NCBI RefSeq assembly: GCF_020536995.1
Contig: NC_068366.1
Location: 17,028,329 to 17,092,328, forward strand
Direction: 5' to 3'
Source of the DNA: Dreissena polymorpha
Lineage: Eukaryota; Mollusca; Bivalvia; Myida; Dreissenidae
Length of the DNA: 64,000 bases
Positions 11,770-24,485 of this stretch are shown piece after piece; the stretch's first letter is position 1, and each line of letters begins with the position of its first letter. The translations under genes were made by a program, and so were the position numbers. The notes beneath the pieces were generated by a model that made no database searches, was not told the origin of the DNA, and was given only the letters and a program-made list of their open reading frames with translations.

Positions 11770-12482
11770 CTTAACGCCACTAGAAGGAATGAATTGTCCG
11801 CTAATTGATCCGTTTACAGACAACGACCGTCCGTCGTTAAAATCCGTATTACTTTAACGCCACAAGCGATATGTAGATTATTTTAGCTTTAACTATAAAG
11901 TACAGTGAAGTGGGGTCGATCGTACATCCTTAAACGTACTAATCGGAATATATAAGTGGTACAAAACAGCTTCGGCCAAGATGTTCATCCTTGTTCAAAC
12001 GGACTCATCAATCAATATGTGTTGTCTGTGTGTATATAGATACGAAAAAATAATCGAAGTATGAGTATTTTGTATTTTCGAATCTTATCTTGATATATAC
12101 TCAGGATGAGAAAGGAAAGGATTAGGAAGTTAAATTCCGGTGGAAATGAAACATATCCGTGTTCAGTAGGATACCGCCCTGCCTGTGTTAGAACTGATTA
12201 ATCAAAGCCACATATCCGCACTAAGTACGAAACCTTTCTACCTGATTCAGATCTGACAAAACACTACACAACGGAAAACTTAAAAAAGCATGTAAACAGG
12301 TTTATGTCGTTAAACACGACCAACAAATTAGATAAGGGAGCGTTCATAAAATGTTCATCATTTCGTGCAATCGTTTATTTAAATATTTTCTTACTCGCTA
12401 AATATCCGAACAATGCTATTTAAAGTCTTTGAAATTAAACCTATTTATGTTTGCTCGATATTCATCGAAAGCCTAAGGCTTC

Positions 12483-12628
12483 TTTGAAACGCTCTCGAAT
12501 CCGTGTCCTGGGACAAGAACCAGTACTTGGTGTCTTTAGGGGAGATCTTAAGAACGCTCCCAGTGTGGGGATCGAACCTGTGACCTACCGATCGCTAGGC
12601 GGACACCATTACGCCACGGCGACCTGAA
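12483..12628 (-). repeat. tRNA-derived SINE
   Basis: On the minus strand there is a perfect A box (TGGCGTAATGGT, 12605-12616) and a B box (GGTTCGATCCC, 12568-12578), followed by a body containing GGGAGCGTTCTTAAGATC and GGACACGGATTCGAGAGCG. The same body is recognisable at 38984-39105, so this is a dispersed family. Confidence 0.75.
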
Positions 12629-12639
12629 ATCTTGTGAAG

Positions 12640-13250
12640 AGAATACCTCAAAAACTTATAAACGAGAAAAGAGGAAAATCAAGAAACTGTTCTTCAATAA
12701 ACATATTCAGTAGGTAGATTTGTTGTCCTGATCAACCATACACACCTTAGTACTAGTGTCCGTATTTGACAACACTTCAAATGCATTTTAAAATTCATCT
12801 TGTGTATCATCCGGTGTAACAGATTTAAATATTGTAATGTAATTTGTATAGGGTTTTGCTTCCTTCTTGATCCAATGGACCTTTTACACTTTCAAGTATT
12901 CATACAAATATAACTCAGACTAGCACAGCGGATACATTGATAATTATAATTACATCTCATCTAGATTTCCAATATTCATTCTATGTTTTTGTTATTTTAT
13001 TAAAAATAATTTAATGGAATTCCTTGAAAAAATAAATATTATTTGCTACTTTGTAGCTTTATTATAACAGTGGACTTGTTGATTTGTATCAATAAGACTA
13101 CCATTGATATGATGCTCATAAATAACTCGCATTTTTATAAAAAATAGAAATTCGTGTATAAAAAGACACAATATAAGTACTCAATATGATATCTGTTACT
13201 TGCAATTTTGGTGTGTTCATGGTAATTTTGTAATTTCGTACAAATATATT
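12640..13250. other. AT-rich intergenic sequence, nothing recognised
   Basis: No exon, RNA gene or repeat structure that I can support. Confidence 0.5.
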
Positions 13251-13258
13251 GATTTAAC

Positions 13259-14970
13259 GCATGCATGTACACGGCCGTGAATCACGCGCGCCACCTCTTT
13301 TTGAGATGCATTAATAAATGAGTCAATGCTACTTCCGAAGTGGCGCTCAGGCCCGGATGTTTTGCAATTTTACGGATTATTTTACAGGGTGATTAGGTTT
13401 TATATGTTTTTTCAACATATTTCGCATTATTATTTAACATCGGCCAATGTAATGCGATTCAGCGCATGAAAATTCATCCAAAAATGTACAGAAAGACACA
13501 ATCACAACCCATTTTGAAACGTGTGGACCTTTATAAGTTGTGGCATGGTAGAATTCGTTAAAGCAAATCGCTGTATTTTGCCGGTGTGACGAGCAAATGT
13601 GCAGCCAATTAAATCGGTAATTACATGGAACGATTGCTTTTAACCTGCACAAGTTAATGCGTACACAAAAACATCGGCTTCTAGCCGATCTAATAGATAA
13701 ATATTCATTTTTCAAACAGAGATTGAGCCAATGGCAAGGAGGTGGCGCTCAGAGTAGGAGGTGGCGCTAATGCAGATTTATACTATTTGAAAGTGAAATA
13801 TTTTATGTTATGGTTTCTACTATGTTTACAGGACTTACATTATTTTTTCTAAGTAGACTTTTTCAGCACATTTGAGTCGCGTGCGTTTTTAATTACAAAA
13901 AGTAGTTTCCTTATAATGTCTTGATAGTTTTAAACGTTCCTCTTTGTAAGATAAGAACATTTAACATGTATGATACAAAAAAATAACGGAAAAAGACCGA
14001 GCTATATTCATTTTTTGGAGCTGATCGCGGGATTATAAATAAGATTCGTTGACACTGGCATTTTAGTAAATTCAGCATCTGAATTGAGGGACAACAATTA
14101 TCGTTTCAAGAAGAAGTATTGTCTTATATTGATTCCGTGAATTATCATATTGTACTCTATGTATGAAGTTATCATATTGTATATTGCGGTCGATGAATTA
14201 TTTTGATAATGTTGAACATACAGCTATTGGTTTTATTGAGTATTACACATTTTTTGTATATATCGAACAATATGTTTTATTTATGTTAATGACTTCTTAA
14301 TTGAGTTGATCACTTGTTCATGTTCTGTAAAGATTTCGGCCTTCGTATGTACATTAAACAATACATTAGATATAACAAATAATATTATCTATCAAATGTA
14401 CGTCATGTGATAATGTCAATGCGATACGAATGTTAATTGAAACATCCTACATTGGCGCCATCCTCCTTTCAATATCGCCACCTCCTAAGGATTGGCTCCA
14501 TCTCATTTGAAAAAATGCAAAACTATATACTACGTCGGCAAGAAACCAATATTTTTGTGCATGTAGCATCTAATGTATGTTGTACTCAATCGTTTGATGC
14601 CGTTGACGATTTAATTAGGTGGAAATTTGCTCGTTACACCGGAAAAACTCATCGAAATGCTTTTTAAAACTACACCATGCCAAAACTTATAAAGGTTCTC
14701 ACGTTTTTTAATTGATTGAGAATAAATGTTTCTGAACATTGTTGGATGAATTAATCTTCTCTGAATCGCTCTACAATGCCCGATTATAAAAATAATGCGA
14801 ACTATGTTGAAACAAAAAAAATAAATATAAAACCTAATCACTCTGTTTAATTATCCATGAAATGTCAAAACTACCGGACCTGAGCGCCACCTTCGAAGTT
14901 GCATTGGCTCATTTATTAATGCATCTCAAACAAGAGGTGGCGTGCGTGATTAACGAACGTGATGCATGCA
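13259..14970. mobile_element. Fold-back element with ~520-bp terminal inverted repeats
   Basis: The left arm (about 13259-13780) and right arm (about 14430-14970) are imperfect inverted copies. Shared landmarks include GAGATGCATTAATAAATGAG near each outer end, GTGGCGCTCAGG, CCTTTATAAGTT, GACGAGCAAAT, and a GGAGGTGGCG motif at the inner edge. The roughly 650-bp centre is AT-rich and non-coding. The palindromic GCATGCAT at the left tip and ATGCATGC at the right tip may hide a target duplication. No transposase is present, so it would have depended on another element. Confidence 0.8.
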
Positions 14971-14982
14971 TAAGTTCTATGT

Positions 14983-15540
14983 TACTGTAACCATTTCGTT
15001 TGCCAACCAATCAGTGTGCATGCGTAAAACAACGCGAATGTTAACAATTACAATCAACTGAACCAGTATTCACAAACCCATTCTTATAGTTACGTATAAA
15101 GAATATACATAGACCCAAGAAATATTACTTTAAAATATGAATAGATACAGGCTATTAATTATGCTGCTACATTTTTACGTCCGTTTCTGTAATAAAGGTA
15201 CATTGCGTGTTTTAGTCTAAATTGTGACTATTTGTCTCTCTTGATAAATCCTCATAATTTGTAGGAAATTTATGTTGCGTTGTTGGCTCTTTGGCTAGTA
15301 GTTATTCGTTCGAAAATGCCACCCATCACGATGTTAGTGATTCTGTAAAAATGTTAAGTACTTATTATCAATTGTTTCAGTGGTATGTTTAGTGAAATTA
15401 TTTTTTTGACATACCTCGTGGTTTTCTGAGAATTTATGGAAGGGCATCTTTACCACAATTTTTACTAATAACCATGGCAGGAATTTCTGTCACCGTTTTT
15501 GTTAACTAAGGGAAGGCGTGATTCACACTTCCTTTGTAGA
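14983..15540. other. Intergenic, nothing recognised
   Basis: No coding or repeat signature identified. Confidence 0.45.
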
Positions 15541-15544
15541 AATG

Positions 15545-16440
15545 TTAAACGATTTTTTGAAATCTGCGACCGCGTTTCGAAAAAGGCTGATAACTACTGT
15601 GTCCCTTCAGATATTGCTTTCATATTTGGTACGCATGTGAATACGGACAAGACCTTTCCATTTGCATAAAATTTTTGACCCCTGTGACCTTGACCTTGAA
15701 ATTAGGGTCCGCGTTATGATTTCGAAATCTTTTATATGGTTATCTCCGCCGTCTGTCCGTCCGTCCGCCCTGGCCACTATCTCCTCCTACACTATAAGCA
15801 CAAGAACCTTGAAACAAACACACATGGTAGCTATGAGCATATGTGCGACATTGCACTATTTGGAATCTTGATCTGACCCCTGGGTCAAAAGTTGGGGGTT
15901 GGGGTGGGGCCGGGTCAGAAATTTTCACTCATGAAGGAGGGCATTAATGCACTGTCCGTCTGTCTGTCCGTCCGTCCGCCCGTTTGTCTGTCCGTCACAC
16001 TTTGCGTTGAGGTTTCGAAAATTGCTCATAACGTCTATGTCGCTTCAGATGTAACCTTCATATTTGGTATGCATTTGTATATGGTCAAGGCCTTTCATAC
16101 GCACACAGAGTTTTACCCCTGTGACCTTGACCTTGAACTTAGAGTCCGCGCTTAGGTTTCGAAAAGCTGCGTTATGGTTTCGAAAAATGCTCATAAGTTC
16201 TATCAAAGCGTTTATAAGGGGTTTATGTCATCCTATGGCGATAGTCCTTTTTTGAGGTTATTTTTCATTAACGTCTTCATTTCTACACCGATTTTCTCAA
16301 ATTAATACTGAACATATCTTATGATAATACAGGCCAATCTCAACTATGCATGGCCCCATAACCAACCCTGGGGCACCCCTGGGTCAAACATGCGGCGTGG
16401 GGAAAGGCGTCGGCCTCTGCCGCGCCATTTCTAGTTGCGA
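15545..16440. repeat. Bivalve interspersed repeat with internal duplicate
   Basis: Two related blocks (about 15590-15745 and 16010-16175) share CATATTTGGTA, a CCTGTGACCTTGACCTTGAA core and a GGGTCCGCG-like end. They are separated by TCTGTCCGTCCGTCCGCC-type tracts. A further piece at 16186-16240 recurs at 33655-33720. Such 'gaccttgaccttga' sequences are dispersed widely in bivalve genomes. The short open frames here are not genes. Confidence 0.65.
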
Positions 16441-16879
16441 TGTGAGTTGATTAGCAACTCTGCATCATTTTCAAATATTTAAACTAACGTTTGCACATTT
16501 TAACTAGTCTTTATGGAAACTTTGTTATTCTGAATATCAATACGGAGATGAGTACTATGAACTTATATATGTGAACTATTTTGGACCCGCTTGCTTTTAT
16601 ATTCTGAGGAGAAATAACAGCGCTTTTGTGCTTATAGTTTTCTTTATTAAACTTGTTACACATCATTTGCAATGTGAAGGCATCGATCAGGCATTCTGTA
16701 TCGACGGTTTTGACAAAATGGAATGCATGAGAAATACCATGGCAATGGAAAATATAATAAAAAATAACAGAAAAGTACAATGTCGTATTACAGCTCTAGA
16801 ACCTTAAGCAGATGTTGATCGAAATATGCCTTGCTGGTTTTCGCTTTGTATTGCATAGACGAACGCGAGTCAACAAGCG

Positions 16880-18194
16880 TTACTTCGTATGAGTATGCCT
16901 ACACTCGCACTGCTGGTACATGCCGTAGTTAGGAGTGCGCCCATCTTGACCATGACCCTCATCACAGTTGGCCCATTCCCACGTCACTTCCGGGTTGTCC
17001 CAGCCCATACCGGTGATCTGATTGTGGCCGTTTTCGAGGTCAAAGTGGACGTTGTAGCCGTATTGATTGACGCTGTGGAGTCCTTGTTGATTGCACCAGC
17101 TCAGATTCGGCCACTCGTTGGGACAGTCGTTGGTTACCATAAAGATCTTCGACTGACCCTCGGCAGTAGCGCCGCCGTGGCCACCGACGAAACCACCAGT
17201 GGTGGTGAGCTTGAAGCATTTTCCACATACCGGACCACACCATTTTCCGCCCGATGGGTCGAACAGGTTCTGATGGTTGCCGCCACGAGCCCGTAGCTGT
17301 TCCATGGAAACTGAAAGCAATAATTTGTTCTAGTCAAGTATTTGTCGAATTGAAAATCGAGTTTTTAAAAACCTTAGCTAGTATAGATCTGTCGTTCTCA
17401 TTGCAGAGGATAGTAGCATTAATGATAAATCATACACGTATACGCCCAATGCTATGTTTTGCAACTGTTTATACACAGAACATAGAAATGCTCGTAGCTG
17501 TATCTTTTGTACAAAAATAACACATTTAAATAGATTCAAAATATTATGTTAAATGATGAGTAGAAATGCATCAATATCGATGCAGCCTCAAATTTAAAGA
17601 ATTCTTCGGAAAACATGTTCGCTTAAATACGTTATTCTTATAAGATAAGGCTGTTAGCGCAGTGATTGGTAAATGCGCTTGTCACTTCTGCTTCTCGGTT
17701 TAGAAAAAAACCCGTTGCAGACGCATGTGAGATTGGTAGGTGGTCACCATACCGGACATGTGGGTGTCCTTCGGACATTACGCTACCTCCCACAGCATCA
17801 GTCAATACCAATATTGAATAACTGTCAGTAAAAAACTAAATAGCTGGAAATTGCTTAAATAACACAATATTTGCCGAATCTAGAAAGAAAATTAGGTAGG
17901 AGTGTTGGGACAAACTCCGGGTTCAACATAATGCGGCCACTGGCCCGAAAGTACTTGATGAACTTCGAAAAACACACAAACACGCTTATAAGATATTTTG
18001 ATATCAGACCTACACATGTACTAGTTTAAAGTGGATCTCTTGGCCGATATTTACCTGGTTGTCGTTGTCATGGTACCCGCAGCCGCACGCCCCCTTGCGG
18101 CTATCAGCGTACCGTGTTGTGGAGGCGCATGACTTTCCGTTGTACATTCGGGGAGATCCCGTGCACTTATGTTGTGCTTCCGCAACCAGCGCAC
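16880..18194 (-). pseudogene. GH45 endoglucanase, copy B (frameshifted paralogue)
   Basis: Two blocks match copy A on the same strand. 18055-18194 equals exon 2, again 140 nt, with CASTTRYADSRKGACGCG and intact splice borders. 16880-17310 equals exons 3 and 4 fused without the intron, through YGYNVHFDLENG to a TAA stop. Both catalytic-type aspartates survive. Relative to copy A one base is missing at about 17274 (CTGATTGGCTG in A against CTGATGGTTG in B), so the frame set by exon 2 (FPWNSYGLVAAT) does not continue into the CGKCFKLTTTGGF part. No signal-peptide exon was found in the 2 kb upstream, where homology to copy A fades near 18810. The length difference from copy A (431 against 444 nt) is fully explained by that base plus a four-codon shorter tail. 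Most likely a recent pseudogene; a base-calling error in the assembly is the main alternative. Confidence 0.85.
17643..17960 (+). repeat. Possible tRNA-derived SINE in the copy B intron
   Basis: A well-formed A box (GTTAGCGCAGTGATTGG) starts the stretch; the B box is degenerate. The segment interrupts the homology between the intron of copy B and that of copy A, as expected for an insertion. Confidence 0.4.
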
Positions 18195-18894
18195 CTGAAA
18201 CGGAAGACGGTTGTACAGGAAGTTCTAATGATAGAACAATCTCGTGTCGTTATATCTTAGCAGAGATGTGGGTCGCTACTCTCATCATACATCTTGAATC
18301 GGCTCAAATTTGATGAAAGTTGTTTTGTAAGTTTTTGTTGTTGTTTTTTAATTCATCAGGCAATATATCGCTAACGTTTTGTTTCTGCGCAATTGTAAGC
18401 TGTGTGACATCAATATGCCAGTAAAACATTATATAAAATGTATAAAGTGTTTATTATACAATAAATCAAATGTCGTTTACTTCATTAAACATGTCATTCA
18501 TCACTAACCAAGTTTATTTTAAGCAAAACGCCTAAACCGAAAGAACATACAAGAAACGTAATTAAAATATATTCGACATTGATAACAAAATGATAAATTT
18601 ACCAAAATAAAGTTTAATTGATAACTATAAAATGATATGGCTGATCACTTTATCCGTCATATAACAATTATGTCATTTAGTGTATCGCATATTCCTACAT
18701 TTAATACAATTATTACAATGAATTATAATATATCTAACTTATGTCAGTTATATATGTGCATATACTTGATGTAGACCGTCCCTGTGTTAATACAATTATG
18801 TCGGTAGGAATTAAATATTTAGATAGCAATTCAATGTTTTATTTAAGTCTCATCCATTTCATGTTCATACTAAATACAGAGCATTAAAACATAC

Positions 18895-19145
18895 ATAACA
18901 AGAGATGTTTTGTCAGAGACACAATGCCCCCTTCAGTGGCGCTTTGAAAACATATATTTGACCTTTGACCCGAAGGATGACCTTGACCATAACATTATAC
19001 CCCTCAAAATGTGCAGGTCCATGAGATACAGATGCATGTCAAACATCAAGTTGCTGTCTTCAATATTACAAAACTTATGAAAAATGTAAAAGTTTTCGGA
19101 CGGATGGACAGACTGACTGACGGACGGACTGACGGACGGTTCAAA
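18895..19145. repeat. Bivalve interspersed repeat (gaaacacaatgcccc family)
   Basis: It begins near AAGAGATGTTTTGTCAGAGACAC and contains GACCTTTGACCCGAAGGATG and a GGTCCATGAGATACA block, ending in a GACGGACGGACTGAC tract. A second copy is at 34450-34722. The short ORF over it is not a gene. Confidence 0.65.
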
Positions 19146-21764
19146 AACTTAATGCAACCCTTCGTGTGCATAAAACATGAAAATGTCCATTCTATGTAAA
19201 AATTATTAGAGACTAAGAGGAGTTAAATATTGCATAGTGTTCACAAACTTGTTCTCTATATACATATTTAAATTAAGAGTTAGGTTTCCATTGCTAATAC
19301 ATAATTAAAAACTGTCATACGATATAATGCAGTAAAATACTGACACTGCGAAAAGTGGAACTAACGCGCATAATATAAAATGGTTTAAGAACTCGAATTT
19401 TACCTGTGATCAGGTCGGAAATGAACTGATTAGCAATGGTTACCTACGCTTAGATAAAAACTAACAGACAATGTTAAGAAATACCATAGTGACATTATTT
19501 ACATTTTAAAACCATATCAGTTTAAAGTTATAACTACAAAAAAACCTACGGTGACTCCAGAGACATATTTAGCAGAAGAGACATTCAGCAACTACTTCTT
19601 CCCAAAGGAATAAGCAAAAAAAAACTACCCAGTTTTTCATAACATTATGTAGGACTTTATACAGGATTTGATCTCCTCAGTCTGGATGCACACCATTTAA
19701 GGGAGTTATTTAGCAAGACCTAGCATGTTACAAGTGTGGATATACTAATAAAAATACTCTAAAGAAAGTCTCATTCAAGTTTTAAAACCTATTTTGAGTA
19801 AATGTATTTTCTCCTTTCATGAAGAATAGAAAAACTTGTTTTGGCTGATAAATACATAACATTCTCTGTATTAAATATATATTTTAATTTTTCACAATTT
19901 GACATGACATGATTTTCAGGATTTACACTTATATTATCCATTAGCATTTTCCTTGCATCAACAAACAACGGACAGTGAAAGCGTACACGTATTTCATCGT
20001 CGATCTTATCCGTACATTGAAACAAGTTCTATAACATAGCTCGATATTTTTATACCAACCGGTCTCTAACCGAAGCGCCGCCCTAAATGCTCTAAATAAC
20101 GAAAACACATGATCCGTAATGTGATTTAAGTGACCCCATATTACACATATTGACACAACAGTGATGAACACTACCCTCGACGCCGCTTTGCTGTAGCAAG
20201 TTGATACAAAAACATTACCCTTCGACGGGGCCAATTTGACCACTTATGGTTTGTTTTAGTTATTATAGTATATGAGTCCTCATAAACAGGGTGTTCCCAG
20301 GCCCGAAAGGCGTGTCGCGGTCGACATTTCTTAACAATCTAGGGTGGTATTGCGTCATCTCCAAATTACCGAGACATAATTTATACTACCCCCCAAGGTG
20401 TCATAAATATAATCCAATAAACTAAGAAACTCGTTTTAGTTCCTATCATGTGCGACTCGCTTGGTTTACGTGTTTTAATACGACTATTAAATAATATAGA
20501 TATATATTCATTATTTTGTATATATGTTGTTGTGAACAACAAGTCGAATATTCAGTATACACACAATATACCACACATTGCATCAATGATAGTCTTCGAA
20601 CATAAATTTTTTAAACACCATGGATGGAATTCCCCTCCCTAGCCCACAACGTTTAGGCCCGACAACCCTCCATTAACTTCAGAGGGAAACCCTTTTTAAT
20701 AATCATGTGATCCTCGGGATGATGAAAGTTTTCAATCTAGGGACATGATTTGAAAAAAATCGAGTTGAGGACAACAATGCGGTGTTATACGCGAAAATAT
20801 TAACCTCTAGACCATTTGGTTTAAAAGGAAACTATTTTTTTAACCCTCGGAGTTAGTGTCACGTTATGGTAGGAATTCGTAGGTGGACGTTTTTGGGATT
20901 ACTTTATTGAAACATGACAGTCACAAAGTGCTCATATGTACAAATAAGCTTATTGATGAAGGAGAGATTAAAGAATAGTATAGTTGACACAAGGCCGGAT
21001 TTGTATTGGTCAAGCAAAAGTGTTTATACAGATAAAGCTGGTAAATATTTGGGTGGTTTGTTTATCCCGTTCCCGTGGCTTCATTGATTCAGTATCTTTA
21101 GTAATCTATCCAATCAGCAATAAGCACGCATAGAACACTGGCCAATGGGATTCATAACTCTTCACGGGGCAAATGTTAGAGGAAAATAATTAATGAGCAT
21201 TTAGATCTAGAGGTGAACAGATGGAAAAAGGCACAATCATGTAGCAATCACAACGCATTTGTACAACTGAAAATATTAGTTATGTCAGACATTAAACTGG
21301 ATTAGAAACTGGTATATGTGTTGTTGAATATTTGATCCCACATTATGCAGAGAAATTAACATAAATAGAGAGGGACGGACTTGTCCCATGCGTGACACGG
21401 GAAAATGATTGTTAATGCAAATCTCGTCATCAGGCCAATACGCGCATGACGAGATATCGAATGATAGGCTAAACACCAGTAATTTAAGAGTAATGAACAT
21501 TGTTATAACTTTGTGTCGTACATGAACTATGAACGATTACGTGACAAGGTCCTGCTTGCCCCTTCACGAGGTCTTTATAGTCCGACCTGCCCCTGTTACC
21601 TTTCAGGGGGGAAAGATTAATTTTGAGCCAAAATAGGTCAAATTTACCCCGGCTGCCCGGGTATTCGCCAAAGATATAACTTAGATCCAAATTAACCAGT
21701 GCACGGTGGCCAATGATACCTTAATGTGCACTGGTAGACAATAGACAATCTCAAAGACAAAATT
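19146..21764. other. Long gene-poor stretch
   Basis: AT-rich sequence with only short open frames that lack splice context or recognisable domains. I see no gene, RNA or clear repeat. Confidence 0.45.
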
Positions 21765-22073
21765 ATGTCTGGACGCAGCTCCCAAGGGTCTGCAGCTCGC
21801 CGCTCTGCCTTTATGGCCGCGCTCGAAATCACCGGCCGTCGTCTTCATCCCCGAGACGGTTTCCCCAGCACGTTGAGCGTACTGAGTATCGCCGTCCCGG
21901 GGTCTCTCTATAGGGCCACCCCTCGATGTTCATGGGACTACTCCAAGGCCCCCCCAAGCAGTCCCAGGTCCGCCCCGTATGTCTCCCACACTGGTGGTCT
22001 CGCTGTCCCACTGCTTCGTCCCCCTACAGACGGGACCTCTGGCAGGGTCGGGCCAGTGATCTCTCGACGATAA
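21765..22073 (+). other. GC-rich patch with unrecognised 102-codon open frame
   Basis: A GC-rich island in an AT-rich neighbourhood, open on both strands in several frames. The plus-strand frame (start MSGRSSQGSAARRSAF) is rich in Ser, Arg and Pro and has no motif I recognise. Open frames on both strands are expected when GC is high, so coding is doubtful. It may be part of an unidentified repeat that continues into the direct repeats that follow. Confidence 0.2.
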
Positions 22074-22110
22074 ACAGCGGGTGACAAGTCCGCTCCAGCT
22101 GCTGACCGAT

Positions 22111-22418
22111 CCCCAGAAAAAAGATGGTTCATTCACAGTTATATACCCCACACTTTCACCGCAACACATCTTCCAATGTTAGAACAGTTTTACATACACA
22201 GAAGGGACAGTTACATGAACATTTATTTACAAACATGAAACCATAGTTGTATTTGGACAGGATCCGATCAGGATTCATAACTACCCTAACACTATGTTAG
22301 AGACACAGTGGAAATACGTTGGATCTAGAAGATACAGTGAAATTATGAGCATTTTGGTGTTTCAAGGGAGATAATTATATTTCACAACAACGTAATTTTC
22401 CGTTTTCCGGGATCTATT
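22111..22418. repeat. 307-bp direct repeat, left copy
   Basis: It starts CCCCAGAAAAAAGATGG and ends TTTTCCGGGATCTATT. The right copy lies 471 bp downstream; the two differ by roughly a dozen substitutions and small indels. Confidence 0.85.
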
Positions 22419-22581
22419 GATAGATACTCGTTCAAGTCGATTATTATATATATGGAGAAAGATATGCGTGCACAACCACATACACAGACATACATACAGA
22501 CATACATATTCCTATTGGAGACTTCAGCGTGTGCGCCTAGCTACGATGCAGAATGAAGCAGACAAACTGTGAAATCCCCAT

Positions 22582-22888
22582 CCCCAGAAAAAAAGACGGT
22601 TCATTCACATTTATATACCCCACACTTTCACCGCAACACATCTTCCAATGTTGGAACAGTTTTACATACACAGAATGGACAGTTACATGAACATTTATTT
22701 ACAAATATGAAACCATTGTTGTATTTGGGCAGGATCCGATCAGGATTTATAACTACCCTAACACTATGTAAGAGACACAGCGGAAATACGTTGGATCTAG
22801 AAGATACAGTGAAATTGAGTATTTTTGTGTTTCAAGGGAGATAATTATATTTCACAACAACGTAATTTTCCGTTTTCCGGGATCTATT
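22582..22888. repeat. 307-bp direct repeat, right copy
   Basis: Same boundaries as the left copy. About 163 bp of unrelated sequence, including an ACATACAGAC microsatellite, separates the two. They could be short terminal repeats of a very small element or a simple duplication; no target duplication is evident. Confidence 0.85.
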
Positions 22889-23459
22889 TAAGATTTTTTT
22901 GACAACTTTAATTTTCTAGCTGTTGATACCTCAGTTAAATGTAAAGATAGGACCGTTTTAAACCCATAAACGAAAGGGTTAACGTTGATGCAACTGGTAA
23001 TTAACAGTCTGACAAGGATGACATATAAACATGTATGAGACCGTGCATGATATTTTACTAAGTAATCATATCTCGAATTTATACCGAAACTCTCTTGTCG
23101 TGTAACAATACCAAATCGACACTATGCTTAATTGATGAATCTTATAAATAAAAAGTATGTTGTACCGCTTTACTTTGATCGCATAACACTCGTTTCTGCT
23201 TGTACATTAAATTTAAATAGAATTTGTATAGACAGAAACAAATTGAAGCAGGTTATATACTGATTATTAAAGAAATAGTCAATTGTAGTTTTTAATATGC
23301 TTGCATTCGAACATGATGTCAATTTTTAAACAACATTTGCGTTATTTATTATAGTGTTTATGTTGGTTAGCTCATCAGTGGGTTTCGCCTACAATTACTA
23401 CAACTGCTAGCAATGACACAATACTAGTCTACTCACCGGGTCATCGACCGGAGACCTTG

Positions 23460-24360
23460 TCAGGATGGCAGACGTCGTCCTCGAAAGTACACACTTCGAG
23501 GGAAACACTCGTCTGCTATCGTCCTCGGCTACACGCTACTTATCCTCCTGGGAATACTCATCTCGCGCACAGGCTAAACCTCCCGGACAACACACACAGC
23601 CACAGGCTAATACTTACGTAACAGACAAATTAATAAGTATCCTCCTAGAAATACTTACCTCAGGGCATCTATCCTCCTGGCAATACTTACCTCAGGAAAC
23701 ACGTCTTTTCACGTCCGCGGACTGGGTAGCAAGAGAGCATGGTCATCCGAGAGCGCACCCAGCAGGCATCTGCTTCCATCCGATTAGCCGCACGTCTCCA
23801 CATCATGCACATTGCAGCATGACCCGACAGCATATAGCCGGGTGCCAACTCTGCATGGGGGCTTGTCACCAGATGGTCACTGGCACTACACTTCCATCAC
23901 TTTTCTCTTTTTGGGACGACCCGCTACTCACAAAAGGAGTCGTCCCGCCGAATGGCATAGTCGTCCCGCCGCAGACGTCCCGTCTCACCCGATGAAGTAT
24001 AATGACTATCTCTCGGACCCCAATGCCCCTTTCGTAAGCAAGGAGAGCGCCTTCGCCATGCAACGTACTCTAAGACCGCTGGGCCCAAGCCGTCCCATGC
24101 ACCCCGAAGAAGTATATTGACTATCTCTCGGACAGTATGCCCCTTTCGTAAGCAAGAAGGGCGCATTCGTCATGCGATGTACTCCCGGGCCACAGCGACC
24201 TAAGGACCTATATGACCATGCCCGGACTCCTCAAAGTCGGGACAACCTAATTGTTTCAATCCTTCAGGCACGCCACAACGTGCGCAGAATGGGGGCCGCA
24301 TCCCTAGATAGACCACAACTAATTGAACCGGTTTTCGAACGACCACCAAGATTATTTTAA
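23460..24360. other. GC-richer patch with 115-bp tandem duplication
   Basis: A second compositionally distinct island with several overlapping open frames on both strands (the longest 176 codons, plus strand from 23465) and no recognised domain. It contains short local repeats (ATCCTCC, GTCGTCCCGCCG). A head-to-tail pair with a period of 115 bp starts at 23994 and 24109 (landmark TGCCCCTTTCGTAAGCAAG). I do not call a gene. Confidence 0.4.
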
Positions 24361-24485
24361 TATGCATGCATACCCCAATTAAGGTGTAATACCCTCCATA
24401 AAAGATATTTGATCCCTGGTCTGAAATTAAATGAAAATAAAATGCTAACATTTTAGTATTGATTTAAATTGCCGTTCACAGTCAA

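Noticed and set aside
12561-12628. Possible tRNA gene (A and B boxes on the minus strand)
   Set aside because: No foldable acceptor stem, and a SINE body follows that recurs at 39 kb.
16889-17296. Plus-strand 135-codon frame over cellulase copy B
   Set aside because: Antisense shadow of the GH45 exon.
22111-22888. A tiny LTR element bounded by the 307-bp direct repeats
   Set aside because: No TG...CA ends, primer site, polypurine tract or target duplication visible.
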